13,541 bases of DNA from Saccoglossus kowalevskii. Its lineage: Eukaryota; Hemichordata; Enteropneusta; Harrimaniidae. Both the position numbers and the translations under genes were made by a program. The notes beneath the pieces were generated by a model, which did no database searches, was not told the DNA's origin, and saw only the letters and a program-made list of their open reading frames with translations. This document shows, in pieces, positions 9,686-13,541 of the stretch (position 1 is its first letter; each line of letters opens with the position of its first letter). Location of the stretch: assembly GCF_000003605.2 (NCBI RefSeq), contig NW_003149277.1:39295-52835 (forward strand), read 5' to 3'.

Positions 9686-9729
9686 AATAATGTCGGCTGT
9701 GTCGTGGACGAGATACGGCCGACATTATT
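9686..9729. repeat. Perfect 12-bp inverted repeat, extendable to an 18-bp hairpin
   Basis: AATAATGTCGGC (9686-9697) is the exact reverse complement of GCCGACATTATT (9718-9729). Pairing continues inward through TGTGTC (9698-9703) and GATACG (9712-9717) with two G-T wobbles, leaving an 8-base loop. Outside the arms TTAG and CTAG are also roughly symmetric. It could be the core of a small transposon-type element or a transcribed hairpin. No other copy was found in the window. Confidence 0.85.
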
Positions 9730-10642
9730 GCTAGTTTAAGCTATATAATATCCATAACCAATGAAATCAATCAACCCAAATCTTTTAAATTGTTTCAGTC
9801 CCGTATAATGACACTCAAACCCTTGAATACTGCAATCAAAATTAATCCAGACATCAGAGGCATTCCACAGTTTTTTGTTTGTTTATCGATTCGCCGATAA
9901 TACAACCCCATTTTGTCTGATAATTCATCTATTATTGCTTTCTGTGAAAACTTTGAAAAGTATGTAGAAATGCCGAAATTAGAAATGAAATTAATACGAG
10001 TTAAACTGAAACACTGTGGTGTGGTTCTTACTTATAAAGAAAGCAGCGACCTTCCAGCATTTGGATCGGCCACAACAACTCATGATCCCCGGCGTTCGCC
10101 AAACCAAACGCAGCGTTTCTCAAGTCTTACTTATCGTAATGTGTAGACAGTACTGTATATGTGACAGCGAGAATTGCTGACATTGGTTGACACACTAGTT
10201 TATGCCGTCAGCAGATTTAAAACCAGTTATTGACCCAGTGCAAACCTAACCAAGTGTAAATATTTGTGCAATTGTACTAGTAACTAGTACTAATACTAAT
10301 AACTGTAATCTTGACATATAGAAATTGGAAAGTGACTTCCCGAGGTCGCCTTGTTATATCACGTATTATAAATAATGTTAACAGAAGGGTATATGATTGT
10401 CTTAACGTTCGAATATGGTGAGTAATTACCATGTGATTGGCCAGTGAAAGTTTAGAGAACAGAGTTTGCGTCCTAGAAAGTATAACATGTATTTGCCAAG
10501 AGTCACGAAAGATTTGTCAGAATGTATCGTAGAGGGCGCTCACACACATACGCTAATAAATCCACGGCATTTTGAAAACTAACGGAGTTTATTGCACAAA
10601 AGAAGTAAACAAGAATGAAATATTGGCATGTAGTATACATTC
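9730..10642. other. Intergenic stretch, no convincing gene
   Basis: A plus-strand open frame at 9913-10146 and a short minus-strand frame starting near 10083 (MSCCGRSKCW...) with a GTAAGA donor at about 10040 were examined. Neither shows a domain. A small CTAGTA/ACTAAT repeat lies near 10276-10303. The text around 10432-10480 (GTGATTGGCC, later CGTCCTAGA) loosely resembles 11452-11490 (GTGATTGGCT, CGCCCTAGA). Confidence 0.4.
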
Positions 10643-10840
10643 ATGGCGTGGTTGAGTTTTTTTTTTTTTTTTAACACCACGAAAAAAAAACATACGATGT
10701 GAGTAAGGAAAATAGTTGCATAGCGCGTAAATGTATAGTGTGATTAAATATTTCTTAACACCTCGAAAAATACGTACATACAGGTAAATGTGCGGCGTAG
10801 TTAAATTCATTTTTCACGCCATGAGAAATACGAGTACATA
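10643..10840. repeat. Degenerate threefold repeat with hairpin-like units
   Basis: Three related units are seen: 10643-10694, 10735-10780 and 10792-10840. Each runs GCGTGGTT or GTGTGATT or GCGTAGTT, then a T-rich spacer (T16 in the first), then AACACCACG or AACACCTCG or CACGCCATG, then AAAAATACG and ACATA. The GTG and CAC arms are partly complementary, so each unit can fold. Spacing of the CAC arms is about 84 and 58 bases. Confidence 0.55.
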
Positions 10841-11031
10841 AACAATTCGATTAAAAACACAGAAAAGAGAAACGTCAATAATAGTAAACAGTGAACAATA
10901 AATATTAATTCATTATATATACATGTTCATTTTTACATTTCTTACATCCTTTCAATAAGTCAAGCAGCCTGTACACTTTTTTTTCTTATTCCATCCCTCT
11001 AATCAGAATCGCTCATCTGTCATAGAAGAAA

Positions 11032-11046
11032 AGAGAGAGAGAGAGA
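11032..11046. repeat. (AG)n microsatellite
   Basis: Seven AG dinucleotides plus one A, next to A-rich sequence. Confidence 0.9.
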
Positions 11047-11164
11047 ATAATATTAAAAACCGATAGTTATATGAAGAGGGTTATGTGTTGGAAATTTAAA
11101 AGTATGAGTCACCCCGTGAAACTGCGGTCATAAACCCGCTAAAATGCAAAGTATGCAAAATCGG

Positions 11165-11203
11165 TTGATGACGTACAGTTTGGTTTTCAAAAAAATGGCG
11201 GAC
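11165..11203 (+). promoter_or_regulatory. CRE-like and YY1-like motifs, possible TATA-less promoter
   Basis: TGACGT (11169-11174) is followed by AAAATGGCGGAC (11192-11203), which fits the YY1 consensus AANATGGCGGC in the sense orientation seen just downstream of start sites of some housekeeping genes. The ATG inside opens only nine codons. The motif pair is visible; promoter activity is inference. Confidence 0.3.
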
Positions 11204-11449
11204 TATGCTACTGTCATGAATTAGTTTTCGCGTATCTGTTGACCGACTTAATTAGTTGATTATTTGAATTGCTGTGTTATGTCTGTCATCGTTTAGGCCT
11301 ATTTGAAGTTTTGGATGGAACTTGGCTCAGTGATTTGGAACTAATTACGAGATAACCGTCGCTATTCTGACTACGATTTCTGACAGTTGGTATCCGTAGT
11401 TATTAATATAGTGAACGATTAATCAAAAGATATGACGTATTCAGTACTT

Positions 11450-11880
11450 AGTGTGATTGGCTTTATGATTGAAGGTTACGCCCTAGAGTCTTAATACTGT
11501 TTTGTAATTGGTTAGAGTTTTGAAAATGAATAAAGAGAGTTTGAGTTGGTCTTGGGGAGCACAGCATGATAGACGCAGTCGAGACTCCAGTCCTGGAGAG
11601 CCTTGGGGCGAGTGTTGACGCAGTCTAAGAGAGTCTTGGGTCAGCCTTGCGATAGTCTTGGGGATTTTTCCCCAGGGCGCTGTGTCTTATAGAGTGCTCG
11701 ATTGACCGACTACGGGGTAAGACGAGAGCTGAAACGTATTTCGTTGTGCGTGTCTTATTTGACTGTAAGGCTTAAGTGACTTTCCTGATCCCATACCTCA
11801 AGGGGACGTGATATAGAGACGAGACGAGATTCCCCCCTGACAAGTGTGGAGAACCCCGAGGAGAAGAAATTCCCCCTGAT
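11450..11880. other. Less AT-rich island with CTTGGGG-type repeats, possible mobile-element or promoter remnant
   Basis: Composition shifts sharply from the flanks. CTTGGG recurs at about 11551, 11602, 11634 and 11655, and GACGCAGTC recurs at 11572-11580 and 11617-11625, suggesting a decayed tandem duplication of about 45-51 bases. TGGGGA...TCCCCA near 11656-11671 can pair. ATTGG boxes precede it (about 11456 and 11508), followed by AATAAAG (11528). This order resembles an LTR or a promoter plus 5' UTR. No coding frame, integrase or reverse transcriptase is present. Confidence 0.3.
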
Positions 11881-11923
11881 ACTACTATGAGTTAAAATAT
11901 ATATTTATCTGATCATTTCACAG

Positions 11924-12129
11924 AATAACTTTGACATACATAATCATCACACCGTGTAACGTAGCGATTTTCGTTTTCCCTCGGCAAAGAAGATCTACGC
12001 AACGAGTCATACAGAACGTATTGGCCACACATGGCTTGAAAGTATTCGATGATTGTAGATCCACGTACGAGAAATCTTTTAAATTCCGTGACATGACTAC
12101 CGTACGAGCAAAAATAGTCATCGTCATCG
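11924..12129 (+). pseudogene. Possible exon or exon relic with class II tRNA-synthetase anticodon-binding (HGTP-type) pattern
   Basis: After a fair acceptor (tttcacag, AG at 11922-11923) the plus frame reads ITLTYIIITPCNVAIFVF, then LATHGLKVFDD, then KSFKFRDM and IVIVIG, ending at TGA 12135-12137. The order strand-VAIFVF, helix, G-x-x-V-x-x-DD, K-x-F-R-(D), then 13 residues to a final hydrophobic-G matches the HGTP anticodon-binding domain of prolyl/threonyl-type synthetases, including the mitochondrial prolyl enzyme. The usual G-x-P before the last strand is missing (R-A-K). A weak donor (GTGTTT at 12130) is present. No adjoining exons were recognised, and the antisense frame is also open, so this may be a relic or chance. 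Confidence 0.3.
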
Positions 12130-12137
12130 GTGTTTGA

Positions 12138-12735
12138 TACGAGCGATGTGTATTACTCCAAAGCACACTCATGAATGCCAGTTTGAACTAAATCACACGA
12201 TTAAGTTTAAGGCATAGGGGTTATTTATAACTAGCTCGTCATAAGTGTTCCCAATGTGAAATAGATCTCCCACGTGGATGATAAACAACAGATGTTGGTG
12301 TATTTGTATATTTATGTTATCTAAAACATGAACACTCGCAAGCAGGAATATTGAATAGGGTTTCAAGTTTAAAGCGTTACCCATATGCATGAATTTCGAC
12401 CTGCGTGTATTGAATCACGCCTGGACATAACAAACATCGAGCAAACAAACCTAATCTCACTTATTCTTATCGATTAGACTTTGCTAAAATACTACCGTCA
12501 TTTTCGACATATAACAAAAACACATGACCCACAGCGGAGTGATTTGATCTCCCAAATAAATGAAATAAAACACGTATGTATGGACATTATCGAAACGTTC
12601 AATCACATCGGTTTTTTTTCAGATTTGATAACGTCAGACCTCCTGCAAAAATAATCTTGTAAATAAAATGACGCGTTCCCCATGCCAATGTTACGATTAT
12701 ACTCCAAATTGACTCTTTGGGGAATAAACACTGGG
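12138..12735. other. AT-rich stretch, no gene supported
   Basis: A minus-strand frame (12390-12193) includes HVGDLFHIGNTYDEL, faintly like a metallophosphoesterase GD motif, but has no supporting second motif or splice sites. Nothing else was recognised. Confidence 0.4.
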
Positions 12736-12960
12736 TCAACTTGATTCCGTCAACATGAATCTGATCCAGGCAGTATGATGATTCCAGTCCGTCACCAATT
12801 CACTTGTCTGAAAAGGCACGCCCCAAGAGTGTATGACGCCTTGTCTCAATTCAGGCCGAATCAAAGACTGTGCACGCCGTCGATCTATATCTGTGATCGG
12901 TGTAGACGAGAAACATTCCACCATAGACTGTCGACAGTTCCTCTGGCCTTACGTGTGTGT
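12736..12960. other. Less AT-rich block open in several frames, identity unknown
   Basis: Both strands are open over about 190 bases (minus 12924-12736; plus 12775-12999 and 12833-13105). The plus frame contains CDRCRRETFHHRL, which loosely recalls Cys/His tails of some retroelement proteins. No domain can be claimed. The block ends in GTGTGTGT, a T run and an ATTAAT repeat, a pattern sometimes seen at element ends. Confidence 0.25.
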
Positions 12961-12969
12961 GTTTTTTTT

Positions 12970-12987
12970 ATTAATATTAATATTAAT
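12970..12987. repeat. ATTAAT x3 microsatellite
   Basis: Three perfect hexamers of ATTAAT follow GTGTGTGT and a T run, directly before a cluster of GC-rich hairpins. Confidence 0.9.
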
Positions 12988-12992
12988 CAAAC

Positions 12993-13046
12993 GCCGTAGG
13001 CATTTGCGAAATGCCAAAGGCATTTCAAGCGAGGGCCGTAAGGCCC
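12993..13046. repeat. Cluster of overlapping short GC-rich hairpins
   Basis: GCC-gta-GGC (12993-13001), GGCATTT-gcg-AAATGCC (12999-13015), GAAATGCC-aaa-GGCATTTC (13008-13026) and GGGCC-gtaa-GGCCC (13033-13046). The middle two share an arm, so they are mutually exclusive folds. The density of perfect arms in 54 bases is far above the rest of the window and suggests a dispersed repeat or regulatory element. Confidence 0.8.
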
Positions 13047-13149
13047 GAGAGACTGTTATAGCCTGCTGCGCCACCACTCGCCACTGTAGAGAAATTCTCC
13101 TGTAGCGTACCATCATGATTGACAGGCAGAGTGATGTCATAAAAATGCT

Positions 13150-13240
13150 AACCAATCACAAGTCATACGACGGTTTTCGACGAGCCTTTAAATAACTTTC
13201 GCCGACATTCTGCATCCTTTTTACCAGAGAATTCTCTTCC
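13150..13240 (+). promoter_or_regulatory. Promoter-like segment (CCAAT, TATA variant, palindrome)
   Basis: ACCAATCA (13151-13158) is followed about 30 bases later by CCTTTAAATAAC (13185-13196), a TATA variant. A perfect 12-bp palindrome AGAGAATTCTCT follows at 13226-13237. The first downstream plus ATG (13277) opens only 33 codons (MHNLLTTFVGVLLG...), hydrophobic at its start. No histone or other gene could be recognised behind it. Confidence 0.3.
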
Positions 13241-13254
13241 GCATAGAATATAAA

Positions 13255-13491
13255 TTAGCTCCTTGGATCGGGGGAAATGCACAATTTACTCACTACTTTC
13301 GTCGGAGTTTTACTGGGCGAAATGTTGTCGTACATCATGAGACACCAACGCACTCTTCCTTTGTTTAAAATTAGATAACTCGCGTTCGCAACTTGTAGTT
13401 CTGGATAATACTTGGCAGAAAACGATCTATACTCGGTGAGACGATCAAAGTCATGCGTGACATAAAAAACCCCGCGATTTGACCTTTGCAT
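13255..13491 (-). CDS. Unidentified 78-codon open frame (doubtful)
   Basis: It runs from ATG at 13491 to a stop at 13255, starting MQRSNRGVFYVTHDFDRLTE and ending with PTKVVSKLCISPDPRS. Its third codon positions look less AT-rich than in random frames nearby, and it sits directly behind octamer, GC-box and CRE-like motifs. There is no domain, signal peptide or splice support. It may be chance. Confidence 0.2.
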   Translation of the reverse strand: MQRSNRGVFYVTHDFDRLTEYRSFSAKYYPELQVANASYLILNKGRVRWCLMMYDNISPSKTPTKVVSKLCISPDPRS

Positions 13492-13532
13492 AACAGTTTA
13501 ACTCCGCCCATATGCAAATTATTACTACGTCA
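13486..13532. promoter_or_regulatory. Octamer, GC-box and CRE-like cluster at window edge
   Basis: Seen together: TTTGCATAA (13486-13494), CCGCCC (13504-13509), perfect octamer ATGCAAAT (13512-13519) and TACGTCA (13526-13532). This combination is typical of polymerase II or snRNA/histone-type promoters in animals. It could drive a gene beyond the right edge or the minus-strand frame to its left. No snRNA or histone sequence was found inside the window. Confidence 0.35.
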
Positions 13533-13541
13533 TCGAGATGC

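Noticed and set aside
12193-12390. HVGDLFHIGNTYDEL as a purple-acid-phosphatase-like exon
   Set aside because: Only one loose motif; the accompanying GNH motif and splice borders are absent.
13150-13541. Histone or U-snRNA gene
   Set aside because: Promoter motifs fit, but no histone protein frame, histone 3' stem-loop or snRNA core sequence was found.
1-13541. CRISPR array, bacterial operon or prophage
   Set aside because: Spliced genes, animal-type domains and absence of repeat-spacer structure or ribosome-binding sites argue against a prokaryotic source.

Overview
The window looks like genomic DNA from an animal, most likely an AT-rich marine invertebrate. Coding sequence is split into short exons with GT..AG introns of about 150 to 1600 bases. 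The only clear gene encodes a secreted cysteine-rich protein ending in a von Willebrand factor type D (vWD) domain, which is typical of extracellular proteins of molluscs, echinoderms, hemichordates and relatives. The phylum cannot be fixed from the sequence.

Left 60% (about 1190 to 8131, minus strand): one gene that can be assembled from start to stop as nine exons. Exon 1 (8131-8072) encodes a classic signal peptide. Exons 2 and 3 encode a short linker and the start of a first cysteine-rich module. Exon 4 completes that module. Exons 5 and 6 encode a second copy with the same order of nine cysteines. Exons 7 and 8 encode a whole vWD domain, and exon 9 adds only Ser-Cys-Lys-Gly and a stop. 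Intron phases agree at every junction and the parts add up to exactly 361 codons (360 residues plus stop). This was assembled by eye, so a cDNA or homologue would be decisive. The weakest junction is the exon 3 donor. The second module has spacing close to beta/big-defensins (C-x6-C-x3-C-x12-C-x5-C-C, with Gly-x-Cys at the second position of that core). The vWD domain appears to have lost both partners of one canonical disulfide.

The introns, the 1.2 kb left of the stop codon, and about 8.3-11.1 kb are AT-rich and hold no convincing genes. Notable items there are a near-perfect 18-bp hairpin (9686-9729), a threefold degenerate repeat of GTG/CAC arms around T-rich spacers (10643-10840) and simple repeats.

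The right end (about 11.1-13.5 kb) differs. It has a less AT-rich island with CTTGGGG-type repeats and promoter-like motifs (11165-11880), a possible exon or exon relic resembling the class II aminoacyl-tRNA synthetase anticodon-binding fold (11924-12129), a cluster of small GC-rich hairpins after simple repeats (12970-13046), and a promoter-like edge with CCAAT, octamer, GC-box and CRE-like motifs (13150-13532). These right-hand calls are tentative.
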